Assembly (NCBI GenBank): GCA_963800505.1
Contig: CAWDBL010000037.1
Location: forward strand, 248,001 to 312,000
Length of the DNA stretch: 64,000 nucleotides
Source of the DNA: Fodinibacter sp963800505
GTDB taxonomy: Bacteria; Actinomycetota; Actinomycetes; Actinomycetales; Dermatophilaceae
Direction: 5' to 3'
Shown here: positions 42,270 through 52,334 of the stretch, piece after piece
How the letters are laid out: each line of letters opens with the position of its first letter
How positions within the stretch are numbered: position 1 is the stretch's first letter
Position numbers and translations under genes: made by a program
Notes under the pieces: model-generated
The model's input: the letters and a program-made list of their open reading frames with translations, nothing else
The model's database searches: none
What the model was told of the DNA's origin: nothing

Positions 42270-43040
42270 ATGACCACCGACGCGACACCCAACGCCGCAG
42301 CGCTGCTCGCCTCGCCGGTGCGCCGCCGCCTCGTCGACGCCCTCGCGCACCCCGACCGCGGCAGCGACGGCGACTCTGCCACCCCGGGGTCCACCGCTGC
42401 GGAGCTCGCGGCTGACGTGGGCCTGCACGTCACCACGGTGCGCTTCCACCTCGACCAGCTCGTGGCCGCCGGCGTCGTCCGGTCCGCCCTGCGCCGTGGC
42501 GGCGGAGCCGGCCGGCCGCGCAAGGTCTACTCCCTCGCGCCCGGCTCGCTCGACGAGGTCGACGCCCGCGCCGACGCCGACCACCTGCGGCTCCTCAGCG
42601 GCCTGCTGGCCTCGACCCTCACCGAGGGCGTCAGCGGCCACACGGTGACTCCGGCGGAGGCCGGGCGGCGCTGGGCACTCGAACACGTCGTGCCGCAACA
42701 GGTGGAGCCGCCCGCCGACACCCCCGGCCGGTGGCTCGGCAAGCTGGCGAAGATGATCGACGTCCTCCAGGAGTGGGGCTACACCCCCGAGCTGAAGACG
42801 TCCGACGGAGGCCGGGTCGCCGAGGTCACCCTGGCCCACTGCCCCTTCCTCGACCTGGCCCGCGACAACCCGATCGTCGTCTGCGGTATCCATCGCGGCC
42901 TGATTGCGGGATCGTTGGCCCGACTGGGGGAGTCAGCCACACGCGTCAGTCTCGAGCCGTTCGTCGACGACACGACCTGCATCGCGCAGGTCAGCACCAC
43001 GACACCCTTCCGCAGCACTGCACCGAAGGAGTCCACATGA
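42270..43040 (+). CDS. COG2345-type HTH regulator with cysteine triplet, in nar operon
   Basis: A 256-residue winged-helix regulator: ASPVRRRLVDALAHP, ELAADVGLHVTTVRFHLDQL and GRPRKVYSLAP. Cys191 (HCPFLDLAR), Cys205 (IVVCGIH) and Cys237 (TTCIAQV) are spaced C-x13-C-x31-C, the same as in the regulator at 37703. The stop overlaps the narG ATG (ATGA), so regulator and reductase are co-translated. The ATG at 42270 follows GGGAG; 42231 would add 13 residues. It probably autoregulates and senses NO, oxygen or redox state through a metal cluster. Confidence 0.82.
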   Translation: MTTDATPNAAALLASPVRRRLVDALAHPDRGSDGDSATPGSTAAELAADVGLHVTTVRFHLDQLVAAGVVRSALRRGGGAGRPRKVYSLAPGSLDEVDARADADHLRLLSGLLASTLTEGVSGHTVTPAEAGRRWALEHVVPQQVEPPADTPGRWLGKLAKMIDVLQEWGYTPELKTSDGGRVAEVTLAHCPFLDLARDNPIVVCGIHRGLIAGSLARLGESATRVSLEPFVDDTTCIAQVSTTTPFRSTAPKEST

Positions 43041-46000
43041 CCGCTGGCCTCGACGGACCGCTGACCGAAGCGCTTGGTCGGCACCCGCCGCTTCTTCACC
43101 CGATCCGAGGTGTCGGCCGACAGGCGCTCGATCCACGCCGAGGGAGGCCGCAGCGGCGACTCGTTCTACCGCGACCGCTGGTCGCACGACAAGGTGGTCC
43201 GCAGCACCCACGGCGTCAACTGCACCGGGTCGTGCTCGTGGAAGGTCTACGTCAAGGACGGCATCATCACCTGGGAGTCCCAGCAGACCGACTACCCCTC
43301 CACCGGCGCCGACCGCCCGGAGTACGAGCCCCGCGGCTGCCCGCGCGGCGCCGCCTTCAGCTGGTACACCTACTCGCCCACCAGGGTCCGCTACCCCTAC
43401 GTGCGTGGCGTTCTGCTCGAGATGTACCGCGAGGCCAAGCGGGCCGTCGGCGGTGACCCCGTCGTGGCGTGGGCCTCGGTGGTTCAGGACCCCGTGAAGG
43501 CGAAGCGCTACAAGTCGGCCCGCGGCAAGGGCGGCCTGGTCCGCTCCTCGTGGGAGGAGGTCGTCGAGATCATCGCGGCCGCCCACGTCTACACGATCAA
43601 GCGGTGGGGCCCCGACCGCATCGCCGGCTTCTCGCCCATCCCCGCCATGTCACCGGTCTCCTACGCCTCCGGCTCCCGCTTCCTCGAGCTCATCGGCGCG
43701 CCGATGCTGTCGTTCTACGACTGGTACGCCGACCTGCCCAACGCCTCGCCGCAGATGTTCGGCGACCAGACCGACGTGCCCGAGTCCGGCGACTGGTGGG
43801 ATGCCGGCTACCTCATCATGTGGGGCTCCAACGTGCCGATGACGCGCACGCCCGATGCGCACTGGATGACCGAGGCCCGCTACCGCGGCCAGAAGGTGGT
43901 CGCGGTCTCGCCCGACTACGCCGAGAACGTGAAGTTCGCCGACGAGTGGGTCGCCTCGGCCCCCGGCACCGACGGCGCCCTCGCGATGGCGATGGGGCAC
44001 GTCATCCTCAAGGAGTTCTTCGTCGACCAGCAGGTCGACTTCTTCACCGACTACAACCAGAAGTACACCGACCTGCCGTTCCTCGTCGCGCTCGAGCCCG
44101 ACACCTCGGATGCCGGGTCGGCCGGCACCGCTGACGGGCCCGGCCACCGGCCGGGCAAGTACCTCGTCGCCGGTGACCTCGACATCCCCGAGGCCACCAG
44201 CGAGAACGCCATGTGGAAGCCCGCGGTCCTCGACGCACGCACCGGTGAGGTGGCGATCCCGCGGGGTTCGCTGGGCTTCCGCTACGGCGACGAGGGTCTG
44301 GGCCAATGGAACCTCGACCTCGGCGGCATCGACCCGGTGCTCACCCTGCACGGCACGACCACCGAGACGGCGCGAGTCACGTTGCCGCGCTTCGACTCCT
44401 ACGACGGCAAGGTCGCGCACGTCTCGCGCGGAGTCCCGGTGCGCCGCATCGGCGGGCGGCTGGTCACCACGGTGCTCGACCTGATGCTCGCGCAGTACGG
44501 CGTCAACCGCCCCGGGATGCCGGGCGACTGGCCCGCCGGTTACGACGACCCCTCCACGCCGGCCACGCCCGCCTGGCAGGAGGAGATCACCTCGGTGCCC
44601 GCCGAGCAGGTCATCCGGCTGGCCCGCGAGTGGGCGCAGAACGCAATCGACACCACCGGCCGCGGCATGATCCTGATGGGCGCCGGCACCAACCACTGGT
44701 TCCACTCCGACCAGATCTACCGGGCGATGCTCATGCTCACCACCATCACCGGCTGCCAGGGCCGCAACGGCGGAGGCTGGGCGCACTACGTCGGGCAGGA
44801 GAAGGTGCGCCCGATCATGGGCTTCCAGCACATGGCCTTCGCCCTCGACTGGCAGCGGCCGCCGCGGCACATGAACCAGACCGCCTACTGGTACGTCAAC
44901 ACCAGCCAGTACCGGTACGACACCTTCACCGCCGACGACGTCGACGCCGGCACGGGCGTCTTCGCCGGCAAGGGGGTGATGGACCTGCTCGCCCAGTCGG
45001 TGCGGCTCGGCTGGACCCCCAGCTACCCCACCTTCAACCGCAGCAGCCTCGACCTGGTCGACCAGGCCGAGGCAGCCGGCTCGACCCCGGCTGACTACGT
45101 CGTAGACCAGCTGCGTTCAGGCGCACTGAGGTTCGCCGTCGAGGACCCCGAGGCCGAGGAGAACCACCCCCGCATCCTCAGCCTGTGGCGGGCCAACCTG
45201 CTCGGCTCCAGCGCCAAGGGCAACGAGTACTTCCTCAAGCACCTGCTGGGCACCGACAACGCCGTCACCGCCGAGCAGGCCCCGCTCGACAAGCGCCCCG
45301 AGGGCATCGCCTGGCCCGACGACGTGCCCGAGGGCAAGCTCGACCTGCTGATGACCATCGACTTCCGGATGACGAGCTCGACGCTGTTCTCCGACGTCGT
45401 GCTCCCGGCGGCCACCTGGTACGAGAAGCACGACATCAACACCACCGACATGCACCCGTTCGTGCACTCGTTCAACCCGGCGATCTCGCCGCCCTGGCAG
45501 TCCAAGACCGACTGGGAGGCCTGGAAGGCGATCGCGAAGAAGTTCTCCGAGCTCGCCGTCGACCACCTCGGCACCCGTCGCGACGTGGTGGCCAAGCCGC
45601 TGTGGCACGACACCCCCGAGGCCATGGCCACGGTGCACGGGGTCGTGAAGGACTGGCGCACGGGCGAATGCGAGCCGGTGCCCGGGAAGACCCTGCCCGT
45701 GCTGGCCGTCGTCGAGCGCGACTTCACCGCCGTCTACGACAAGATGACCTCGATCGGGCCGCTCCTGGAGTCGGTCGGCATGATCACCAAGGGCGTGCCA
45801 TACGCGGTCGACCGCGAGGTCGAGATCCTGCGCCGGCGCAACGGAACCGCGCACCACGGCGCCGGCGCCGGCCAGCCCCGGCTCGACACCGACATCCACA
45901 TGGCCGACGCGATCCTGCACCTGTCGGGCACGACGAACGGGCACCTCGCCACCCTCGGCTTCACCAACGTCGAGAAGCGCACCGGCACCAAGCTCGCAGA

Positions 46001-46751
46001 CCTCTCGGCCGAGCACGAGGGCAAGCAGATCACGTTCGCCGACACCCAGGTCGCCCCCGTGCCGGTCATCACCTCGCCCGAGTGGTCGGGCTCGGAGTCG
46101 GGCGGGCGGCGCTACGCGCCGTTCACGATCAACATCGAGCGGCTCAAGCCCTTCCACACGCTCACCGGCCGTCAGCAGTTCTATCTCGACCACGACTGGA
46201 TCCTCGGCATGGGCGAGGCCTTGCCCGTCTACCGGCCACCACTCAACATGACCGAGCTGTTCGGTGAAACCGCGCTCGGTGAGCAGAACGCCCTCGGGGT
46301 GTCGGTGCGCTACCTCACGCCGCACAACAAGTGGTCGATCCACAGCGAGTACCAGGACAACCTCTTCATGCTCAGCCTCTCGCGCGGCGGGCAGGCGATC
46401 TGGATGTCCGACCTCGACGCCGAGAAGATCGGAGTCCGCGACAACGACTGGGTCGAGGCGGTCAACCGCAACGGTGTGGTCGCCGCCCGCGCGATCGTCT
46501 CGCACCGGATGCCGGAGGGCACCGTCTACATGCACCACGCCCAGGACCGGTTGATCGACGTCCCCCTCACCGAGACCAACGGGAGGCGGGGCGGCATCCA
46601 CAACTCGCTCACCCGGATCATGATGAAGCCGAGCCACCTGATCGGCGGTTACGCCCAGCTCGCCTACTTCTTCAACTACATCGGCCCGACGGGCAACAAC
46701 CGCGACGAGGTCACGATGATCCGCAGGCGCACCGCGCCGGTCGAGTACTGA
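43037..46751 (+). CDS. narG: respiratory nitrate reductase alpha subunit, frameshifted near the 5' end
   Basis: About 1238 codons encode the catalytic molybdenum subunit that reduces nitrate at the inner face of the membrane. The ATG at 43037 follows GAAGGAG and encodes MTAGLDGPLTEAL. A surplus T near 43074 then moves the frame, and the protein continues as VGTRRFFTRSEVSADRRS through the FS0 cluster motif HGVNCTGSCSWK to a normal C-terminus. From 43074 on the frame is open (1225 codons) with TTG as its only early start. Typical phrases include NGGGWAHYVGQEKVRPI and MLTTITGCQGRNGGG. Either a sequencing error or a real mutation breaks an otherwise intact gene. Confidence 0.9.
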
Positions 46752-46766
46752 GGGGGAGGGGTCGAC

Positions 46767-48440
46767 ATGCGTGTCATGGCGCAGATGGCGATGGTGATGA
46801 ACCTCGACAAGTGCATCGGGTGCCACACCTGCTCGGTCACCTGCAAGCAGGCGTGGACCAACCGGGCCGGCACCGAGTACGTCTGGTTCAACAACGTCGA
46901 GACCCGGCCGGGCCTGGGCTACCCGCGCGGCTACGAGGACCAGGACGAGTGGCTGGGCGGCTGGGTGATGAAGAACGGCCGGCTCCACCTGCGTGCCGGC
47001 GGGCGGCTCAAGAAGCTGCTCACCATCTTCAGCAACCCGAAGATGCCCTCCATCCACGACTACTACGAGCCCTGGACCTACGACTACGAGACGCTGCTCA
47101 ACGCCCCGGCGCAGAAGAACTTCCCGGTGGCACGGCCGCATTCGCTGATCTCGGGCAAGCCGATCAACGTGTCGTGGAGCGCCAACTGGGACGACGACCT
47201 CGGCGGGTCGCAGGAGCACGCTGCCAAGGACGTGATGCTGCGCGGCATCGAGGACAAGGTGAAGCTCGAGTTCGAGCAGACCTTCATGTTCTACCTGCCG
47301 CGGATCTGCGAGCACTGCCTCAACCCGTCGTGTGCGGCGTCGTGCCCCAGCGGCGCGATCTACAAGCGCGAGGAGGACGGCATCGTCCTGGTCGACCAGG
47401 ACCGCTGCCGCGGCTGGCGGATGTGCATCACCGGCTGCCCTTACAAGAAGATCTACTTCAACCACAAGACCGGCAAGGCCGAGAAGTGCACGTTCTGCTA
47501 CCCGCGCATCGAGGTCGGCATCCCGACGGTCTGCTCGGAGACCTGCGTGGGCCGGCTGCGCTACATCGGGCTGGTGCTCTACGACGCCGACAAGGTGCTC
47601 GAGGCTGCCTCGGCGCCTGACGACACCGACCTCTACGAGTCACAGCTGGGGGTCTTCCTCGACCCGGAGGACCCGGCGGTGCGCCGCGAGGCCGAGGCGG
47701 CCGGCATCCCGGGTGACTGGGTCGAGGCCGCGCGCCGCAGCCCGGTGAAGAAGCTGATCCTGGACTACAAGGTGGCGCTGCCGCTGCACCCGGAGTACCG
47801 CACCATGCCGATGGTCTGGTACATCCCGCCGCTGTCGCCGGTCGTCGACGTCATCAAGGACACCGGCTACGACGCCGAGGACGTCGACAACCTGTTCGGG
47901 GCCATCGACGCCCTGCGCATCCCGGTCGAGTACCTCGCGAACCTGTTCACCGCCGGTGACGTCGCCCCCGTGAACAGCGTGCTCAAGAAGCTCGCCGCCA
48001 TGCGCAGCTACATGCGCGACATCAACCTCGGCCGCGACCCCCGTGACGAGATCCCCGCGGCGGTCGGCATGGAGGGCGAGGCGATGTACGACATGTTCCG
48101 CCTCCTCGCGCTGGCCAAGTACGAGGACCGCTACGTCATCCCGACGGCGCACGCCGAGCAGGCGCATGCCCTCGAGGAGCTCGCCACCGACTGCGCCGTC
48201 TCCGACTACGGCGGCGGCCAGGAGATCTTCGGCGAGGGGTCCGGTGCCGCACCGACGCCAGTGGCGGTCGAGAACTTCCGGGTGCTGTCGCAGACCCAGT
48301 CGGCCGACACCATGCAGGCGCTGCCGTCGGACAACCCGATGCGCGGCCGGGTCAACCTGCTCACCTGGGACGGCCGGGGGATGCCGGACGGCATGTTCCC
48401 GACGGACGCCGCCGGTTCCGACGTCGGGAGCGACCGGTGA
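46767..48440 (+). CDS. narH: respiratory nitrate reductase beta subunit
   Basis: A 557-residue iron-sulfur subunit with four cysteine clusters: DKCIGCHTCSVTCKQAW near 14-30, CEHCLNPSCAASCPSG near 181-196, CRGWRMCITGCPYKK near 213-227 and KCTFCYPR...VCSETCVG near 240-262. The Trp in CRGWRMC marks the 3Fe-4S centre found in NarH. It passes electrons from NarI haem to NarG. Start 46767 lies 16 bp after narG with GGGGGAGG upstream. Confidence 0.95.
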   Translation: MRVMAQMAMVMNLDKCIGCHTCSVTCKQAWTNRAGTEYVWFNNVETRPGLGYPRGYEDQDEWLGGWVMKNGRLHLRAGGRLKKLLTIFSNPKMPSIHDYYEPWTYDYETLLNAPAQKNFPVARPHSLISGKPINVSWSANWDDDLGGSQEHAAKDVMLRGIEDKVKLEFEQTFMFYLPRICEHCLNPSCAASCPSGAIYKREEDGIVLVDQDRCRGWRMCITGCPYKKIYFNHKTGKAEKCTFCYPRIEVGIPTVCSETCVGRLRYIGLVLYDADKVLEAASAPDDTDLYESQLGVFLDPEDPAVRREAEAAGIPGDWVEAARRSPVKKLILDYKVALPLHPEYRTMPMVWYIPPLSPVVDVIKDTGYDAEDVDNLFGAIDALRIPVEYLANLFTAGDVAPVNSVLKKLAAMRSYMRDINLGRDPRDEIPAAVGMEGEAMYDMFRLLALAKYEDRYVIPTAHAEQAHALEELATDCAVSDYGGGQEIFGEGSGAAPTPVAVENFRVLSQTQSADTMQALPSDNPMRGRVNLLTWDGRGMPDGMFPTDAAGSDVGSDR

Positions 48441-49156
48441 AGTGGCGCCGGCAGCGTGACGCGCAGCCCGGCATCGGCGAGCGCGAGCTGGTCGACACCT
48501 GGCAGGTCGTGTCGCTGCTGCTGGACTACCCGGATGCCGTGCTGGTGCAGCGGGTGCCCATGCTGCGGTCCGTCGTCGCGACGCTTCCCGATGCCCAGCG
48601 CGAGCCACTCGTGGAGGTGCTCGACACCCTCGGGCAGGGCAACCTGCGCGAGCTGCAGAGCGACTACGTCGACACCTTCGACGTCACCCGCAAGTGCTCG
48701 CTCCACCTCACCTACTTCACCCAGGGCGACACCCGGCGCCGAGGGGTGGCGCTGGTGGAGTTCAAGCAGGCCTACCGCAAGGCGGGGGTGGAGTTCGACA
48801 CCGACGTCGAGCTGCCCGACCACCTCTGCGTGGTGCTCGAGTTCGGAGCGGTGCAGGACTGGGTCACGGCGTGGCACCTGCTGAACCGGCACCGGGTCGG
48901 CATCGAGGTGCTGCGGGCCGGTCTCGCACAGCGCGGTTCGCCATGGCTGCCGGCGGTGCAGGCACTGCGGTCGACCCTGCCCGAGCTCGACGGCGACGAC
49001 CAGACCGCCCTGCTGCGGCTCGTCGCCGAGGGGCCGCCGCAGGAGGAGGTCGGCCTCGAGCCCTATGCCATCGACCCGCGGCTCAACCCCCGGCCCGACC
49101 CCGTCGACACCACGGCCGTGCTCGGCACGACGATCCCCGTGGGAGCCCCTCGATGA
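48437..49156 (+). CDS. narJ: nitrate reductase assembly chaperone
   Basis: A 239-residue NarJ (TorD-like) chaperone that helps insert the molybdenum cofactor into NarG. Signature phrases are VVSLLLDYPDAVLVQRVPML, LQSDYVDTFDVTRKCSLHLT, YFTQGDTRRRGVALVEFK and LPDHLCVVLEF. The GTG at 48437 overlaps the narH stop. The C-terminal 40 residues are acidic and proline-rich. Confidence 0.93.
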   Translation: MKWRRQRDAQPGIGERELVDTWQVVSLLLDYPDAVLVQRVPMLRSVVATLPDAQREPLVEVLDTLGQGNLRELQSDYVDTFDVTRKCSLHLTYFTQGDTRRRGVALVEFKQAYRKAGVEFDTDVELPDHLCVVLEFGAVQDWVTAWHLLNRHRVGIEVLRAGLAQRGSPWLPAVQALRSTLPELDGDDQTALLRLVAEGPPQEEVGLEPYAIDPRLNPRPDPVDTTAVLGTTIPVGAPR

Positions 49157-49902
49157 CCGTGTTCCTCTGGGTGATCGTCCCCTACGTCTGCCTCGCCGTG
49201 TTCGTCGTCGGGCACGTGTGGCGCTACCGCTACGACAAGTTCGGCTGGACCACGCGGTCGAGCCAGCTCTATGAGGACCGGCTGCTGCGCATCGGCAGCC
49301 CGCTGTTCCACTTCGGCATGCTCGGGGTGGTGGCGGGCCACATCGTCGGGCTGGTCGTCCCGCAGGTCTGGACCAACGCGCTCGGCCTCAGCCCACACGC
49401 CTACCACGTCATCGCGCTGGCGGGCGGCATCCCGGCGGGCATCGCCGCCGTGGCCGGGCTCGCGATCCTGGTCTACCGGAGGCGCACCACCGGACCGGTG
49501 TTCAGCGCCACCACGGTCAACGACAAGGTCATGTATGCCGTGCTCGGCACCGTCATCGTGCTGGGCATGTGGAACACCGTGGCGGGCAGCCTGTTGCAGT
49601 TCGGCGGCGAGTACAACTACCGCGAGGGCGTCAGCGTCTGGTTCCGCAGTATCTTCCTCCTCCAGCCGCAGCCCGAGCTGATGGCGCAGGCACCGCTGGG
49701 CTTCCAGGTGCACGCCCTGCTGGCGTTCCTGCTCTTCGCGATGTGGCCGTTCACCCGGTTGGTGCACGTCTTCTCGGCCCCGGTCGGCTACCTCACGCGC
49801 CCCTACCTCGTCTACCGGTCCAAGGACTCCCGGCCGGGTCGTGGCTCGGGAAACCGTGCGCCGCAGCGTGGTTGGGACAAGCCCGAGTTGAGCAAGAAGT
49901 GA
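49153..49902 (+). CDS. narI: respiratory nitrate reductase gamma subunit
   Basis: A 249-residue membrane cytochrome b with five helices. Haem ligands are expected in SPLFHFGMLGVVAGHIVGLV and QVHALLAFLLFAMWPFTRLV, where the histidines are present. NarI oxidises quinol and anchors NarGH. The ATG at 49153 overlaps the narJ stop. The C-terminus is basic (SGNRAPQRGWDKPELSKK). It closes the narGHJI operon, followed by a dispersed hairpin element. Confidence 0.94.
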   Translation: MTVFLWVIVPYVCLAVFVVGHVWRYRYDKFGWTTRSSQLYEDRLLRIGSPLFHFGMLGVVAGHIVGLVVPQVWTNALGLSPHAYHVIALAGGIPAGIAAVAGLAILVYRRRTTGPVFSATTVNDKVMYAVLGTVIVLGMWNTVAGSLLQFGGEYNYREGVSVWFRSIFLLQPQPELMAQAPLGFQVHALLAFLLFAMWPFTRLVHVFSAPVGYLTRPYLVYRSKDSRPGRGSGNRAPQRGWDKPELSKK

Positions 49903-49921
49903 GCCGCACCCGAACCCGCCC

Positions 49922-49983
49922 GTCGACATCCCGCGACACGCTGATGAACGCCGTCAGCCGTCAGCGCGTCGTGGGACCTCGAC
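49922..49983. repeat. dispersed hairpin element, copy 1
   Basis: Arms 49922-49944 and 49961-49983 pair along about 20 bp (core CCCGCGACACGCTGA with TCAGCGCGTCGTGGG), with a few A-C or G-U positions. The same arm sequences occur in opposite orientation at 63538-63592. It lies just after narI. Confidence 0.65.
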
Positions 49984-50011
49984 GGTGCCGAACCCGTCTG
50001 AAGGGGACCCG

Positions 50012-50449
50012 ATGACCGACCTCGCCGCCGCCGAGCAGGAGTGGCAGCACTGGATCGACGACGCCTGCGCAGCGCTCGACGTCGACCCGCGCGCGGTCGA
50101 CGTCACCGGCATCCACGACCTGACCAAGGAGATCGCGCACGGCTTCGCCCGGCCGATGGCGCCGGTCGGGTCGTACATCCTCGGGCTGGCCGTCGGTGCC
50201 CGGGCCGCCCGCGGCGAGGCGGTCGACCCCGAGGCGCTCAGCGCCGCCATCCGCGCCACCTTTCCCGCTCGAGCGTCAGGAGCACCCGGCGGGTCCGGAG
50301 GGGACGCGGGGTGCTCTCCACCCTCGTCCAGCGGATCGGGGGACGCCGCCGTGTCGCGCACCCGGCATCCGGCGGGTTCTCTAGTCTCGACCGGGTGGGA
50401 AGGCACGCAGGCCGCACCCGGCTCGGGGGATCCCCTGACCCGTCCCTGA
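50012..50449 (+). CDS. DUF6457 domain protein with low-complexity tail
   Basis: A 145-residue frame. Residues 1-88 (WQHWIDDACAALDVDPRAVD, VTGIHDLTKEIAHGFARPMA) match the DUF6457 domain, which is found beside or fused to MobA-type proteins in actinobacteria. The last 55 residues are Gly/Ser/Pro-rich and their DNA contains a GAGCACCC...GGGTGCTC hairpin, so they look like read-through into non-coding sequence after loss of the original stop. GAAGGGG precedes the ATG at 50012. A molybdenum-cofactor-related role is inferred from context. Confidence 0.75.
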   Translation: MTDLAAAEQEWQHWIDDACAALDVDPRAVDVTGIHDLTKEIAHGFARPMAPVGSYILGLAVGARAARGEAVDPEALSAAIRATFPARASGAPGGSGGDAGCSPPSSSGSGDAAVSRTRHPAGSLVSTGWEGTQAAPGSGDPLTRP

Positions 50450-50502
50450 ACCCTGCCCACCGGGCGCGTGGCACGTCGCCCGCCGCCACTACGGTGAGCG
50501 GG

Positions 50503-51441
50503 ATGACTCCCGTCGTGCGCGCCGAGGGCCTCACCAAGGACTACGGCCCGGTGCTGGCCCTGGACGCGCTGACCCTCGACATCGGCAGCGGCACCACCGG
50601 CCTGGTCGGCGCCAACGGCGCCGGGAAGTCCACCCTGCTCAAGCTGCTGCTCGGCCTGATCCCCCCGACCGGCGGCCGGGCCGAGGTGCTCGGGCACGAC
50701 ATCGCCACCGAGGGCGAGGCCATCCGCGCGGCCGTGGGCTACCTGCCCGAGCACGACTGCCTGCCGCCCGACGTCAGCGCCAGCGACTTCGTGGTGCACC
50801 TGGCGATGATGAGCGGGCTGCCCAGGGTCGCCGCCCGCGAGCGCGCGGCCGAGGTGCTGCGCCACGTCGGGCTCGCCGAGGAGCGCTACCGGCCGATGGG
50901 CGGCTACTCCACCGGCATGAAGCAGAAGGCCAAGCTCGCCCAGGCCCTCGCCCACGACCCCCGGCTGGTGCTGCTCGACGAGCCCACCAACGGCCTCGAC
51001 CCGGCCGCACGCGACGAGATGCTCGGCCTGGTGCAGCGCATCGGCCACGATTTCGGCATCGCCGTGATCGTCACCTCGCACCTGCTCGGCGAGCTCGAGC
51101 GGGTGAGCGACAACGTGGTGGTGCTCGACGGTGGCCGGCTGCTGCGGGCCTCGCGCACCGACGAGTTCCTCGACGCCACCGGCGCGCTGCTCGTGGAGGT
51201 GCTCGGCGACGACGGCCACGACCGGATGGCGGCCGCGCTCAGCGGCGCCGGCGTGAGCGCAGTCCGCCGCGGCGGCATGCTCAGCGTCGACGCCACCGAC
51301 CGGCCGGATGCCGTGCGCGACCTGATCCGCGACACCGCCGGTGACCTCGGGCTGGGCCTGGTGCGCCTCCAGGTCGACCACCGCCGCATCGAGGACGTCT
51401 TCGCCGACGCCGACCCCGAGCGCGAAGGAGGCGACCGATGA
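50503..51441 (+). CDS. ABC-2 exporter ATP-binding protein
   Basis: A 312-residue ATPase. Walker A is GANGAGKSTLLK (about 38-49), the signature is YSTGMKQKAKLAQAL, and Walker B is LVLLDEPTNGLDP with the H-loop in VTSHLLGEL. The C-terminal 80 residues form the extra domain of CcmA/NosF-like proteins. It is the first of four overlapping genes encoding two ATPases and two permeases, likely a heteromeric exporter. The substrate is unknown. Confidence 0.9.
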   Translation: MTPVVRAEGLTKDYGPVLALDALTLDIGSGTTGLVGANGAGKSTLLKLLLGLIPPTGGRAEVLGHDIATEGEAIRAAVGYLPEHDCLPPDVSASDFVVHLAMMSGLPRVAARERAAEVLRHVGLAEERYRPMGGYSTGMKQKAKLAQALAHDPRLVLLDEPTNGLDPAARDEMLGLVQRIGHDFGIAVIVTSHLLGELERVSDNVVVLDGGRLLRASRTDEFLDATGALLVEVLGDDGHDRMAAALSGAGVSAVRRGGMLSVDATDRPDAVRDLIRDTAGDLGLGLVRLQVDHRRIEDVFADADPEREGGDR

Positions 51442-52334
51442 CCGACCCCTCGGCCGCGACACCCGCCGGCGGCACCGTCATCCACGACCTGGGCTACCGG
51501 CCCTACACCGGGGTCCGGGTCGGCCCGGGAGCCATCGCCCGGGCGCTGACCCTCACCGGCTTCCGCAACGCCTTCGGGCTGGGCCGGTCCGGGAAGTCCA
51601 AGGTGCTCCCCTTCATCCTGCTCGCCCTCAACCTGCTGCCGGCGGTGATCGTCGGCGGGGTGCTCGCGTTCGCGGGCCTGGACGAGCTGCCGATCGACTA
51701 CACGCAGTACGCCTCGACCACGCAGGTGCTGCTCGGCATCTTCGTGGCCTCGCAGGCGCCGGTGCTGTTCTCGCGCGACCTGCGGCACGGCACCATCTCG
51801 CTCTACCTCGCCCGGCCGCTGCGGTCGAGCACCTACGCCCTGGCACGCTGGGCCGCACTGCTCGGGGCCACCTTGGTGTTCCTCGTGCTGCCGATCGTCA
51901 TCCTCTACGCGGTCGCCCTGCTCGGTGAGCTCGGCGTCGGTGAGCAGACCCGGCAGGCCGGCATCGCGCTGGGGATGGCGGTGCTGCTCGCGCTCTCGCT
52001 GGCCGGCGTCGCGGGGCTGATCGCGTCGTGGTCGACCCGGCGCGGTTTCGCCGTGGTCGCCACGATCGCCCTGCTGGTGGTCGCCGACGGCATCGTCACC
52101 GCCATCCAGGGCATCTCCGACGAGGAGGGACGGCCCGAGATCGGGGAGGTGGCGGGCCTGTTCTCGCCGTACTCGCTCTACCGCGGCCTGATGGGCGCGT
52201 GGACCGACGTCGAGGTGCCGACGCCGCCCACCTCGACCGGCATGGTGGTGGCCTACGTCGTGGTGTTCGTCGGCCTGTCCACGGCGTGCGTCGCCGCCCT
52301 GCTGTGGCGCTACCGGCGGGTGGCGACGGCATGA
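51438..52334 (+). CDS. ABC-2 type permease
   Basis: A 298-residue membrane protein with about six helices. It starts with VIHDLGYRPYTGVRVGPGA, a phrase common in actinobacterial ABC-2 permeases. QAPVLFSRDLRHGTISLYLA and ARPLRSSTYALARW form the conserved coupling region. The ATG at 51438 overlaps the ATPase stop (ATGA). Confidence 0.87.
   Translation: MTDPSAATPAGGTVIHDLGYRPYTGVRVGPGAIARALTLTGFRNAFGLGRSGKSKVLPFILLALNLLPAVIVGGVLAFAGLDELPIDYTQYASTTQVLLGIFVASQAPVLFSRDLRHGTISLYLARPLRSSTYALARWAALLGATLVFLVLPIVILYAVALLGELGVGEQTRQAGIALGMAVLLALSLAGVAGLIASWSTRRGFAVVATIALLVVADGIVTAIQGISDEEGRPEIGEVAGLFSPYSLYRGLMGAWTDVEVPTPPTSTGMVVAYVVVFVGLSTACVAALLWRYRRVATA

Noticed and set aside
45117..47465. A 782-codon minus-strand frame over narG and narH
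   Set aside because: It is antisense to well-conserved cofactor motifs; it is a shadow.
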